A stretch of 33,872 bases of DNA from Conoideocrella luteorostrata (GCA_032433595.1 JASWJB010000395.1:1-33872); one strand, 5' to 3'; positions 21,801 through 32,816 are shown, counted from the stretch's first letter. The notes: a model not told the origin generated them from the letters alone. Made by a program: numbers and translations.

Positions 21801-24302
21801 AAGGGCTTTGATCACAGTAACCGACTTTCCTAGATCTCACCATGATCATGCCTTGTCGAGAATTTCCTTCACCAAGTAGGACTCTCGCAAGAAGGGACTT
21901 CCCAGCTCCTGTAGGCCCGGCGCAGACAGCGATCTGGGAATGCTTGATATCTAAGCTCACATTGTTGAGGGCGACTTCTGACCTAGCATCAGCTTGAATC
22001 GTGACTCCTCGCAAGCTAATCGCGGCGTTCGGATGGTTAGGGACCGTGGTGATTTTTGATGAGTCTTGGGTGGTCCTTTGATCTATGTGAGGAGCTTCGA
22101 GCAAGTAGCATTGTATTCGTTCACAGCTGGCAATTGTGGCGATGATTCTGGGAAAGATGGTCATAATCATGTTAGCTGGGTGAATTACCGTGGAAAGAAT
22201 GGCAACCGTTGTGAAAGCAGTTTCAGGGTCTAAGCGTGAGTTGCGAGATCGAGCGAGTATTGCGTAAAGAATCATTGTAACTGCAGGCACAAATATACCG
22301 AGGGCATTTGCTATAATTTAACTAGCGTCAGTTTGAACGTTGATAACCACACAAATGGAGCCAACGTAAATGAATCAAGAGATTTCATCATGTTGTCAAC
22401 AGAGCTTGTATGACGTTACTCACCGCTAGCATTGTAGGCAATCCTGTGGTGAAGGGTGTTAGCAATGAAATCAGTATCCCCGAATAGAATGGCCGACAGA
22501 ATTGACAAGTTAAAGACGTACATTATCCATCTAACGCCTTTGGCGCATTCAATTTCTATGTTTCTTAGACATGAAATGTGCTTGGCTATCCCTTGAGAAA
22601 CCCCTAGCAACTTTATTGTCTTCATTGAACCGAGAAAGCCGTTTATCAATGACAGCCGATCTTGAGTAGCGACGTTCCAGCTTTTTTGTTTGCCATGCAT
22701 ATGCGTGGCAACATACTTGCTGACCCGTGAACAGACTTGACTTTTAATCAGCAGTGTAAAATAAAGCTGTCCAAGATGGGCTCTTAGGAGGGCATTACTG
22801 CTCGGGGGACGAGGGGGAGAAAAGGGGAGTTTTTGCGAAATAGCTTACAGACAATAATTACAATTGGTAGCGGAAACAGCCATCCGACTTGAGACGCAAG
22901 AATGACCATTCCAACACACAATTCGACAAGATATGCCCAGACGTCATGTCCCATTCGGCCAATTCCACAAAGGCTGTCCACGTCAGTGTTCATGAGGGTG
23001 ATTGCTCGCCCGCGGTCGTGCAAATGACTTCGACTTTGCAGAGTCTTTGAGTAGATCAGGCCGACCAGAGCACCTCGTGTCATGACTTTGAGCCGATTCT
23101 GCTGCTGTAGATATATGGTACCGCATATCTAGAAAAGAATTAAGAAAACCATGAGCGTTATTTGGTCAATATTCTTTCTAGATGATTGGGAAAGTGAGCA
23201 CTGTGTGTCTTACCGCCTCACCGACATATACTACCACAGCAACTGCGATGATCCAAGCGGAGCCTGGCGATAGAAAGCGTGATGCAGGTGCATTGTTGAG
23301 ATAGTGTATAGTCTGTTTAATCAAAAGAGGTTGACCGTATCTCAGGACAATGAGTAGTAGACGACTTGGCATAGCCCAAGCATACGAGGGCCCAAGACAC
23401 TTGAGCAGGACCAAAGGCAGGGTTGTTTTCGTCTCCGGTTGAACTAAAACCAGACCAGTCAGTGAGTGGGCGGCAGCCGCAGAACAGCGAAACAATGATT
23501 TACCTCTGGCAGACCATAACTCAGTGATATCTTTGCGTAGCTTGCTAGTTGCAAGGCGGCTGTCGGCCACCTGAAAGTCCTCATCTTGTAGCAGGCCAGA
23601 TGCGCCACGTTTGAGAATTGGGTTCACCCACAGAAAAAGGATCCGCTGCAAGATGCCCGCAGTCTCCTCGGGTGCCAGTCTAGATCTTATCTCAAAGAGC
23701 AATCCGTCTTTCTGAGATGATTCGACAAAAAGTTGAGCTCCATTGAGTAAGACGCTTACCATCAGTGTTCGAGCAACCATCTTCTCATTGGCATCATGGA
23801 CAGTCCCACACGCCCAGGCAAGCCATAGGTGTAGGATTTCGACAGCAATTATCGCAAGCAAGTACAAGACAATAACATCAGAGGGGCGGATTGAACGTCT
23901 ATGTTCAAAATAAGACAGTACAGCAACACCAAGTGAGCCAGCCAACTTCAAAACGGCAGCAATATAGACGGAGTACTCGCTGGACCTCGACGACCCGTCG
24001 CGCACTATTGTTCCTAGAATAACCAGAAACCCAAGCACGCAGAGTACGCTCAAACACTGGAAGATGTCAGCAGCTTGTTGCGCAGCCCGGTTCTCCCCAG
24101 ACAATGGGACGGACAGCAATTTTTTTTTGGTACCGCTTACTAGTTTGACAACTGCGATAGCGCTTGGTCGGACAGCAGCCGCTTTGCCTCGGAGGCTTAA
24201 TAGATGAAGTGGGATAAACAGTAAAAAAGAAAGATTAATAACGACAACAGCCCAGTCCAGATGTGTCAATCGGAAACTGAGCAACTCTGATATTGGATCC
24301 AT
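18811..24302 (-). CDS. ABC transporter, ABCC/MRP type, full-length, 16 exons
   Basis: I could close 16 exons into 1437 residues. Exons (minus strand): 24302-23504, 23443-23214, 23128-22849, 22735-22522, 22443-22424, 22310-21616, 21480-21318, 21242-21000, 20916-20739, 20689-20618, 20558-20508, 20453-20389, 20340-20156, 20083-19650, 19585-19505, 19414-18811. All introns are GT-AG and phases match. Architecture: N-terminal membrane helices (TMD0-like), TMD1, NBD1, TMD2, NBD2. NBD1 has Walker A GPTGAGKS (about residue 645), CDQSPW Q-loop, LSGGQRQR signature and VVLDD Walker B with Asp in place of the catalytic Glu, as is usual for ABCC NBD1. NBD2 has GRTGSGKST (about 1234, split by an intron), LSAGQ, ILLLDEA and AHRLS. 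The role is ATP-driven export across a membrane; the substrate is unknown. The C-terminus stops about 15 residues after the H-loop region (ADGFVQKICCPDNA), somewhat short for the family, at the junction with the subtilisin remnant. A divergent regulator remnant upstream suggests a metabolite-cluster exporter. Confidence 0.85.
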
Positions 24303-25432
24303 AAGGAAAGGAACGAGAAACGATGTTGGGGAGAGTTAGAGCATCTTTGACGAAGCTACGTGGTTTGGAATGCGCTACACCTTATAAGGAGAGGGCTATG
24401 GGTCAGTCAATTCGCCAAGGGGCGAGAAAAATAGTGCTGGATCGACATGCCAAACATGGGCTGATGCAACGGTTCAAGGATGGACAAGGGACCTACTACA
24501 CCCAGACCTCTAATGGATGGGCCAATGCTTACCAGATCACATGTAAGATTATATTCTCTCAATAATAGAGAGCTGAGATGGTCCAGCGTGTGGAATGATT
24601 ACTTGGGAAAGCTGCAAAACCACGCGCTGAATAGAGCACCTTCGGCGGATGGCAATGAGTAGCCTGAGGCTGAACCTGGTTTTTCGCAACCATTAAGATA
24701 GTTGGTTGCAGGCTAAATGTGCGTGCATGTACTCCGTAGTATTGCATATCCTGCCGTGTTTCCCCACCCCTTACCTGCAACCGCCCTGCATGCTTATCCC
24801 ATAGTCTATCGTGGGGGTCAATCCATTTCCAATACAGCTTGCGTGCCGCAATGCGACTCTGGGGGTTGGAGATTTATGGACACAGACTGTAGACCCATCC
24901 ATTCTCCTCAGACTGTTATCCAGGTGGGGCTTCGGGGCAGCAGAGGTGTAAGCATGTGCCCATTGCACGCGCACAGTGCTGCTGGCCCTCCGGCCGTCAT
25001 CCAACAACCGGTTCTGACACTGGCAAAATGTATGTGCTACACCGGTCTTGCCTATTCGAAGTGTGATATATGGATTGAATGCACGAACAATATGGATACG
25101 GTTAACGGTTCGAGTTTTTGTTCAATTCAAACCACATTGAGTAAAAGTAGATTCGGCAAGACCGAGCAATTCCACACCTAACCAACGGGGTGAATATCAG
25201 GTGTCTGCCGCTGACGCGAACTACCAACATGCGTTCCAGCGTCCCGGCTCCATGGATCTGCATCATGGCTGGAGAAAACACTTGTCATGGGAAGGGGCCA
25301 TTTTCACATCCTCCAGCTGTGATGACTTGTCGTCTGCCTTTAAAAGTCTCGGCAAACCCATTTGTGGACTTACTCTGATTTCAGCAACTTGTTATCGTGA
25401 CGCCAAGATCTGATTTTACCCAAACAGTCAAG
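24303..25432. other. Divergent intergenic region between the ABC transporter and the basic-region regulator
   Basis: This 1.1-kb gap separates two divergently oriented starts (24302 minus, 25433 plus), so it may hold both promoters. Open frames at 24323-24565 and 24717-25181 show no domain or signal peptide. GCAACCA/TGGTTGC near 24688 is a small hairpin. One TACTCCGTA motif occurs at 24730-24738. Confidence 0.4.
24381..24390 (-). promoter_or_regulatory. Palindromic TATA-like box (CCTTATAAGG)
   Basis: CCTTATAAGG is self-complementary and lies about 80 bp upstream of the transporter ATG at 24302. It is a plausible TATA box by position and sequence only. The palindrome also matches the core of a CArG (MADS-type) site. 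Confidence 0.35.
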
Positions 25433-26208
25433 ATGACAAAACTAGGCAGTGAAAACACTCAAGAACGACGAAGAAGGCAGAATCGTGAATCTCAACAACG
25501 GTGGAGTAGGGCGTTATACCATTTCAAGTCGTTGCGAGCTGACACACTAACATAATCCGCAAACAGGGCAACGTCAAAGAGCTTCGGCGTCACAAGTCAT
25601 GAGGCCATCTCCGCAGCCCATGGTCCCTACAAAACCGTCATTGGACAGCATATTGTCTGAGATTGGCCCCTCAGCAGACGAAACTTCAACTCTGGCCTCG
25701 GGCTTCTCTCCAAATACAGACTCCGCCCATGACCAGCTAGCTGGCGCTGTCGATACTGACTTTATGGATGGGATAGACCCATGGTTGGCGGACGGAGGTA
25801 CGCTGCACAGCGGTGATGCAAATACAGCTCTGTTCCCTCTACGGAACACCTGGTCACCATCAAAAGCCCAGCAATTTAGTTCCGAGCACACCTATACAAC
25901 TCCTTTTGCTCCCGGTCGAATAGGAGACGATTCGCTTGGCGCGAGTCGTATATCTGGGCCAACGTTAACAACGGTTCTACGGGAGTATATTCGAATTTGA
26001 GGAATACGTGTCGTTGCTCCAAAGTCCGAGCGAACAGGACGATCCGAGTAAATATTCATTCTTCAGTATCGATACATGTGCTCATGGATTGTCAGTATCA
26101 AACACAAAGTCAAAAGCCGGAAGTTGTCAGAAGAGGCTCACGAGACAAGCGACCGAAGTTGAATGCTATGGATTCGGTTCAAGAAGCTCAAACTCTGTCA
26201 CGAAGTGA
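25433..26208 (+). pseudogene. Basic-region (bZIP-like, no zipper) transcription factor, frameshifted and truncated
   Basis: Exon 1 (25433-25505) and exon 2 (from 25567) join across a 61-bp intron (GTAGGG donor, branch CTAAC, CAG acceptor, phase 1). They encode a near-perfect fungal bZIP basic region, RRRRQNRESQQRWRQRQ. No heptad leucine zipper follows; the next part is Pro/Ser/Asp-rich. This is how ToxE-like (bANK) regulators look at the N-terminus: a bZIP basic domain without a zipper, followed in the family by ankyrin repeats. The first frame ends at 26000. One extra base near 25970 restores a second frame (FEFEEYVSLLQSPSEQ) that runs to 26208. No ankyrin repeats follow, because a dispersed repeat begins at 26198. 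I read it as a broken pathway regulator divergent from the ABC gene. The ToxE-like label is inferred from the basic region and missing zipper. Confidence 0.6.
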
Positions 26209-26322
26209 GCAGCTATGGAAGATCTAAGCAGTGGAATTGTCCTTGTATTCTATCTAATTAACGAGGAATTAGACCTCTTCTTATAGATGACTATTATCTA
26301 TGAATTCCGTCATCGGACCCGG
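26198..26322 (+). repeat. Dispersed repeat, copy 2, at the end of the regulator remnant
   Basis: This is the same-orientation partner of 8531-8655. It begins exactly where the regulator's second frame ends, so it probably marks the insertion or rearrangement that removed the 3' part of that gene. The ATG at 26214 opens a short Leu/Glu-rich frame (MEDLSSGIVLVFYLINEELD) interrupted by a stop at 26284, consistent with a decayed transposon ORF. Confidence 0.5.
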
Positions 26323-28306
26323 AAGGTTGTCTCACGATCTCTCCAGGGGTCAGAATTCGTAACCGGCTCACTGTGATCCGCAACAAATTTGTAACATGCT
26401 CTGCTTGACAAACTCTTTACTATTATGGCGTCAAGATTGGACTTCTCCAATCTAATGAAAGATTCAGTTCGTACTTGAAAAATATGAAGATGAGATATTC
26501 ACAAATCTCATTATTAGGAGATGGCAACTGTGGTAGGGGCCCTGAAGAAGACGATGGGACTTCGGATTTAGAGGCAGATGATGATTGTTAATGTTTTACT
26601 TCATTCATGCAAATATGGCGTTTCTTAGTAAACGCTGCCCAGCTTTTTTCGTACAAGGAAACCAACGAGTCTGGGCCACCTCAGCTTAATGGGCATCAAT
26701 GATGTGAGACTGCCTTTTCGTTAGCGATTTGCGATTCTAACCACTGATTAGTACTACTATATGTGAAAGTACTGCAAGATAACTGTGAGGAATGAGCCGA
26801 GGGAAGTTGCTGTAGAGGATCTATAAAACAAGCGATACTAGCAGTGCGAGCGAAATCCTTGCGGCTTCTCTTGCCCTGCAAGCTCAGATACCCATTCGGA
26901 TAACTCAGGCTGAGTACAAGGATAGGAGGTAGTCCCCGACCACCGAAAGTCTGTGCGGGATGACATATGGATCGTTTACATGCTTGACTGCCCGTATTCT
27001 GTGCCCGAAATCTGCCATAACGAACCAGTTGAAGAAGCTGGGAATTTTGCAGAAAATACTGTAACCCTTGGCCAACTTGATCAGAGCCCTGCCACTTCAA
27101 TTGTTCTGGCTAATGCAATGTGGTCTAGCATCACGACCAACAGGCGGGTCCAACGGTGACAGACCCCCCCATGCTCGCCAAGGCTACGCGGTTGCAATAC
27201 CATTGGCTAGAATCTGGTTTTGCGGAGCACTCAGAACCTTATGAACTTGAACACTGGCCTTGTGCTGCGGAGATGAAGTCAACTTTTCCATCAGCGCTCA
27301 CATGGACCCCAGATTTGGATTGTGGTGTTGGGTCTAAGTGGATAGGGGGCCGTTGTTGCCGGACACATTGATTGCATTCCGCAGTCACGCCTGGATTGCC
27401 TTTCCCTGATGTCGCTTCGGTCTAGAAACTCGGCCAAGATGTGCCGTCCGCACAGACGATGTTTGCCCCTTTTCCCTAGGTTTATTCAGTATATTTTTGG
27501 AGTATTATAGAGGGTTATGTTAGTGTTCTAGCTGCTTGGAGTTCATCAGATTTCTGCCATTCCTGCTGGCGTGGGGGTGGCTTGTGCAGTCGGCCCGTTC
27601 TGCTGCCTGCTCTGCGGGGCCGTATGGAGTACTTATGTGGGGAATTAGATGTAGTCCCGCTAGAGTGCCAAATAAGCTTTGTTGAACAGTCGACTTTACC
27701 TCATACCCGGGCGAGATTTCCTAACCGAGGGTGCTCCAGTCGCGACGACAAGCAAGGAACATGAGCAATGATGGCACGCGCTAAGAATGAGGTCTATGCA
27801 CTGTACGGAAAAGTCTCGTCTTGAATTTTGACAGCTCTTAAGGATGTGAATAACAACTGGCGGGGCCACGAATGCCCATGGAAGCGTTAGGTAATTGCGT
27901 AGCTAAGCCAAACAAAATGCAGCATTTGCCCCCGCTGCGAAACCCACAAGTAGCAACACTAATGGTGGAGGCCCCAATTGCGATGACATCTCTACTGCCC
28001 GAGTTGTCCTCACGATGGAGGAGCAACATCGGCACTAACGAAATATCTGGATGAGGTGGAGGAGTCCGTCTATTGTGGCGTGTGCTAATTTGCCGGCATC
28101 TTGACGCCAACTGTTGGACATGTGAGCATGCTGTCCCTCACAAGAGGCCCCCATTTGGAACAGCGGTGAGACTTGCTATATGGAAAATATACCTAAATTA
28201 GAACTTTTGGGATACATCTGCTAAAACTACTGAAGAGTATTGGGCTCTTTGGGTCTTAACGAATCATCTACAAGAACATGGACTCCTCTTTGAAGCTTCT
28301 ACCCCT

Positions 28307-28414
28307 GGGGCCATTTGTTTGGGACCATTTGTTTTGGGGCCATTGTTTTGCGGCCATTTGTTTTGGAGACATTTATTTGAGGTTATTTATTTGGGGCCAT
28401 TTACGTGGGGCCAA
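28307..28414 (+). repeat. Minisatellite, about seven units of roughly 15 bp (GGGGCCATTTGTTTT)
   Basis: Successive units read GGGGCCATTTGTTT, GGGACCATTTGTTTT, GGGGCCATTGTTTT, GCGGCCATTTGTTTT, GGAGACATTTATTT, GAGGTTATTTATTT and GGGGCCATTTACGT, followed by a partial GGGGCCA. The differences are mostly transitions, heaviest in units five and six. No coding frame runs through it. Confidence 0.75.
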
Positions 28415-28681
28415 GTCGTCTAGCAATTCAGCTCCCCCGCCCAGTTAGAGCCAGACACGGGTACAATAAGCTGCCTTGGTACCCTGATGGGAGGGTTGGG
28501 GTTTATCTCGGCTCTGAGCCGCTGCCTTCGACAACATCACACAATGCCCATGGTTTTCTATTAAATCATCTCCAGTTTTATGTGTCATCAAAGATGCAAC
28601 ATCACCATCACCTGAGAAGCATCACGAGTCTTGTTCTGGTGTGGTGCTGTCATCTTAGACCGGGAGAGGATAATTGGCTTT

Positions 28682-28728
28682 GGGGGGGTGTTACTGAGGT
28701 GTACTAAGGGTTGGGGGTGGGGGGTTGG
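28682..28728 (+). repeat. G-rich tract with clustered G-runs
   Basis: G-runs of 7, 3, 5 and 6, then a GG pair, occur within 47 bases, the last ones separated by only one or two bases (GGGTTGGGGGTGGGGGGTTGG). This has the form of a G-quadruplex-capable sequence. It is not a telomere array. Confidence 0.45.
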
Positions 28729-29618
28729 TTAGTAGGTTTTTTTATATCAATTCTTTTGCTGGATTATACCCTCCTTACGGCAAAATACTTTTACCGAAGG
28801 GACCGCCGCTCAACAAGCGAGCGGCATCACAAATACAACAAGTATCAAAAACCGCGTTCAACCTCCCCAGCTTGACGGAAGTCAAGGAACGACGACTCTC
28901 TAAATATTACAAATTGCATTATTCCTATTCTTCCACAGAGCAGCGATAATTGCGCAAGTTATGATAACCACAATCACAACTTGAGCGAATTTTCTTTTTA
29001 CTTATAAACGACCGATGATGACCCAACGTGGATCTCTAATAATGTTACTTCTCAGAGCTTTTCGCCGTCTGCTAAAATCAACGGCTCACATCGGGATAAT
29101 TATCATGGCGCGCTTTTGCCTAGTATCCCTTGGGACTTGGATTTTAGCAAGCAGCAGTCACCGCCAGAGTTTGAGACATTTTCCGAGATTAACTTCGCAT
29201 CATGGGTGGAATTTCAGCTTGGTTCAAATACCACAAATACCGACAGCATAACTATTCTTAACGGGCTTGCTTCCTTATTGTGCTTGATGAAGGACTCCAA
29301 CATCTGTTGACTTCTGCGAGAGCATTATCCTAACCTCTAGCTGTTCTTTTGCTCTTAGATTCGCGTGAAGCTCCTCTGCCGACGCTAAATGAGATCGAAA
29401 CATGAAACAATGTTCTTCAAGAAAAAACTGAACACGTTTTGGGAACAGGCTCCAGATCGACTATAGATGCTTCAATCAAAATTGCGCTAGTTTCATTTAA
29501 CCGCTGTCTAAAAAGCATGTATCGTTCTTGCAAGGCTTTATATACACTATTCGGATTATTTAATAATGGCGTAGCTTTTCCGGATAATGCTTTATAGATG
29601 GCGGTGACCCTGGAGTAG

Positions 29619-30193
29619 CATATACTAAATGCCTACGTCGCTCTGGCAGCTGTTAAAAATTTCTCTAGTTTGACTATGTCTGGAGATGAAGATGCCTTTT
29701 CAGAGCTCAAGGAGAGACTGGAAGACAAAAAAATATTTGTTCGCCCTCTCCAGGTGGAGCAGGCGCTCCATTCGCATTATATGGTGCCCCTTGTCCCTGG
29801 GTTCACGCATTCTAGCACGCCGGGTTTCGCATCTAAGAAGAGACATATCTGTCTTATGGTATCGAATGCCACTGCGCGTGACTCTAATGCCAGGCCAACG
29901 GATGCTGCCTACTGGGTAGCTAATATCATAGGTGTCGTGCGCTACCCTGATGTAGTGACTGGTATAGCTCTCAATAAAGAAGAGCAGAATGTGAATCGTT
30001 TGGTCGAGTTTGGCGCACATCAAGCTCTGGAAGGACCATCGCGACAATTCCTCAAAAACTTAAAGCCAGATATACCTTACGTAACCACTTTGAGACGCGA
30101 CACAAATGCATTTGAAAGCTTACTAGCGACTGCCGGACAACCTTTACTCTAGGATACCGGGTGAACCTGTTGGAAGCAACAGGGGTCACATAA
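29619..30193 (+). pseudogene. Polyketide synthase acyltransferase-domain fragment
   Basis: The frame opens after a TAG at 29616 and reads through LTMSGDEDAFSELKERL, IFVRPLQVEQALHSHYMVP, CLMVSNATARDSNARP, AAYWVANIIGVVRYPDVV, VEFGAHQALEGPSRQF and NAFESLLATAG, ending at 30152. A single-base shift there continues the expected next block (TFTLGYRVNL) to 30193. These blocks, in this order, match the C-terminal half of the acyltransferase domain of fungal highly reducing type I PKSs: S-x-T-x-SGD, V-x-HAFHSHHM (here LHSHYM), YW-x-x-N, EIGAHPAL. The active-site GHSxGE half is missing upstream and no other PKS domain follows, so about 190 residues of a protein normally over 2000 remain. It is a decayed relic, not a gene. 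Confidence 0.8.
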
Positions 30194-32429
30194 TGCATGC
30201 GGTGAAACTATTGCTTCTGCTACTGCTGCTGCTTCTGATGATAATGATAATGAAATGCTCTGAGTTGTGACCATTTCAATTCCTTCCACAATAGTTGCTT
30301 ATATGCCTGTACATGCTTGGTGGAATGAGCATGTTGTTAACCAATGGTCGCTTCCTACTGCCACATCTCTGGTGCATGGATTGCCTCCACCATTGTGTCC
30401 CTCACGGCGAGAACGAGAGTTAATTCGGATCTATGGTAAATCGGACGAGGGTATCTTTCTTAAGACCCTTTTGACTGAAAAAGGGCTGATTTTCATCACC
30501 TGTGCTAATGGTTTCTCCATTTACTCTAGGTAGCTATCTGGAGCGTTGAGTCTTGACACGCAAGATTACAGTCTAGGTTGTACGTAGCATATACTCGGTA
30601 TGGCTTAGCGTCGGCACATTGTGATTCTGTCGGGTACTGTCTAGTTATATGATGTTGTTGCACATAAAGCAATGGCAACTCACGCTAATAAATTATTTAC
30701 TTATTTGTTTAGATACGGAAGACCAAAAAAATGAATTCGTATTTGGTACACGTCGTCTCACTCGTGATAGTATTGTGCCATCATCCGTCGGTGGATCCAA
30801 TCTAAAAACCTGGATCAACATGTTCATAAGCCCTGCTCCATAGCCGGGTCGTTTGGTAGTAGATCAACTTGACCCCTTTGCCCTCTCTGCAGAAATTCTA
30901 TGATTAGCGGCACCCGTTGACGCGGAAAAATCAGAATAGGTTGTGAAGAAGTGAATATTCGACAAGCCCCACTAACATTCACGCGCTCACAAGCTGGGAT
31001 GAGCTCATGAAGTGGATGATCAAAGTGCTCAAATGCGGATAATGCTTTAAAGGTAGTGTACTCTGGTACAAGTTTCTCCATAAAAATCATGGGCAATATT
31101 CATTTCCTTCACCTTTAACATCAGCTAACATGTTACAGCTGCTCCGTTCGTTGCCAGTCTGGCTGCTTACATCATATTGCTGGAGAGCGTCAGCGAATCT
31201 TAACAAGTTGTAGACGGCCTGAAACATCTTGCCAAGCAGTCATAAGCTCGAGCTCGATCAATATACCAAACAAAACAGATCTCATGGGAATTGGAAACTA
31301 TATGCGAGAGTTCATGAGCAAAAAGTTGCCGTGGGTTTCTTCACCGCCAACAAACGTTGACTGCGGCCCACACGATTTATCAAATGTCAGGACCATATCT
31401 TCTCATCATCTTCAGCTATAAATTCAATTGAACCTTTTTATGTTTGCCGGTGTTCAATATTGGCAAATTGCGCGCCAAATGCTTATAACGCAACAGACGT
31501 GTGAGCACCTTCCCCTGACGCTGGCGGAGACACATGTGCTAACCTATCCTAATCGGTCGGTCAGAGAACTCCACCGATTCTTGCGATTCTTGATTAGAAT
31601 CCAGCATGTACACGTTTGATTTCATAACATTTTGTTGCACGGTTTCACATGTCTTTACTTTTCAGTCAGAGTACTCGCGAATGATGGCTTGCAATGGTGT
31701 CAAGGCTTTATTGTCTGACACCAGGTATCGTGGCTGAAAGTGTTTAAAATCGGACTTGTAATACAGCCTTGCTGTTGATTAGTTTAAAATTATTTTAAAA
31801 CCAGTGCGACTCCGATGTCTGGGTTGAAATTTAGCATGTATTTAAAGCCTACGGGCAAGATTGTGCTTCCAACAGCTCCAGCTCGTCATTGAGATACTAC
31901 ATGTTGAGGGCTTTTTGGCTCAAATTTTGCGCTATTACTTGCTATCACAGCCGTCAAAGCTGCGAATAGAATCATATCAGTTAAAATATGGATTAATACT
32001 TATATTGGGTCATCTATACGGATCATTAGGACCTTCTTGTAGTTGGCAGTAAGCTGCATACTGCTGCTGTGTAAAGCGGCCAGCGTTCGATATCCGCAGC
32101 CTCCGTTGATCAAATTCAGAGGGTATTTTGTATCTGTAAACCAGTCTGCTATAGTTTTGACATTATTTTCGTCACATGTGCTTAAATCTAACTCCAACCG
32201 AATCTCACAATTTCACTAAGAGATGATAGTATTTTGTGGTACATTAATTTATCAAGGTCCGCTATTACTGTTGAGCAATTTATCTTGTAAATGTATCCAT
32301 TACTGCCGTTCAATACCAGTTAAAACTCTTGAATGCAGGCATCTCTGTTTTCTAAAGAATCACTGGGGTTATAACCATAACCGCATTCCTATACTGCGCG
32401 CGCCCTCTAGCTTTAAGTTCATATGCCTC
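30194..32429. other. Degraded, AT-rich region with unassigned fragments
   Basis: Short open frames are present on both strands (30267-30533 plus, 30824-31096 minus, 31428-31619 plus, 32000-32197 minus), but no domain is recognisable. On the minus strand between about 31440 and 30824, runs such as TFDKSCGPQSTFVGGEETHGN and SGACRIFTSSQPILIFPR look like former coding sequence split by stops. A CTG/ATG-rich simple repeat lies at 30206-30253. I see no intact gene. Confidence 0.4.
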
Positions 32430-32816
32430 TTACTTATCGTCTATATCATGGATCTCCACGGCAAGAAACTCAAAATCCACCGTAGCATCTACATCAGTAA
32501 AGATTCCCAGATAAAACCCCTCTGTATCTACAGGTGGCCCTCCTGATGGATGAAGTAGGTAGAGGAAAAAGGTGCGGAAGGCTCCTTGAGGGTTGGGGAA
32601 GATAGGGGTGATCTGCACGTTTGGCGCAACCTGGAACCGTTTTTTAAAGGTGAAACGAGTCGGCTGGCCATTGGAATATCGTTTAATTTGACCCTTTCCT
32701 TCCTCAGCGAAGCCTACGACTCCGTGCCTGGTATCCCGAAGTTTGCCTACAAGGTTAGCGTTGGTATTTAAGGTACTTTCATTGATTAGGCCATCCCACT
32801 TACCGTCAGCAGACAT
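32430..32816 (-). CDS. Small hypothetical protein, possible H-type-lectin-like beta-sandwich
   Basis: The product is 128 residues, uninterrupted, starting at the ATG at 32816, with no signal peptide or membrane helix. The second half reads FTFKKRFQVAPNVQITPIFPN, then DTEGFYLGIFTDVDATVDFEFLAVE. The spacing of F-x-x-x-F-x-x-AP-x-V, a GF-x-L strand and a final aromatic-rich strand ending in A-x-E recalls the H-type lectin fold (F-x-x-PP-x-V ... GF ... W-x-A), but the key Trp is absent. The match is therefore weak. It is the cleanest open frame in the right 4 kb. A TATA-like TATAAAAAGG lies 128 bp upstream on its strand. Function is unknown. Confidence 0.5.
   Translation of the reverse strand: MSADGKWDGLINESTLNTNANLVGKLRDTRHGVVGFAEEGKGQIKRYSNGQPTRFTFKKRFQVAPNVQITPIFPNPQGAFRTFFLYLLHPSGGPPVDTEGFYLGIFTDVDATVDFEFLAVEIHDIDDK

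Larger units (their letters stand above)
26323..29618. other. Long stretch of decayed or noncoding DNA
   Basis: Several open frames of 60-135 codons exist. Among them, 26953-27159 reads RDDIWIVYMLDCPYSVPE, and a neighbouring frame near 26850 reads ILAASLALQAQIPIRITQAEY. Both look like former protein sequence but are broken by stops, and I cannot name a family. A second open stretch at 29015-29310 (plus, two frames) is likewise unassigned. The region also contains a 15-bp tandem array (28307-28414), a G-rich tract (28682-28728) and a 20-bp hairpin, AGATTGGA/TCCAATCT, near 26431. Confidence 0.4.

Noticed and set aside
22416..22700. Interpretation of the ABC transporter as a pseudogene because frames break around 22300-22520
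   Set aside because: A 20-nt microexon between two canonical introns restores the frame and the expected membrane helix.
26696..27380. Antisense and sense ORFs of 70-134 codons
   Set aside because: Protein-like words occur but no family could be assigned, and stops interrupt any longer reading.
28405..28707. 100-codon ORF after the minisatellite
   Set aside because: Its start lies inside the tandem repeat and its content is low-complexity; no domain.
28706..28728. Telomere-like repeat
   Set aside because: The G-runs are irregular and not TTAGGG units; it lies internally.
30267..30533. Continuation of the PKS after the acyltransferase fragment
   Set aside because: PVHAWWNEH faintly recalls the PVYAWNH motif at the start of the dehydratase region, but the surrounding sequence does not support it.
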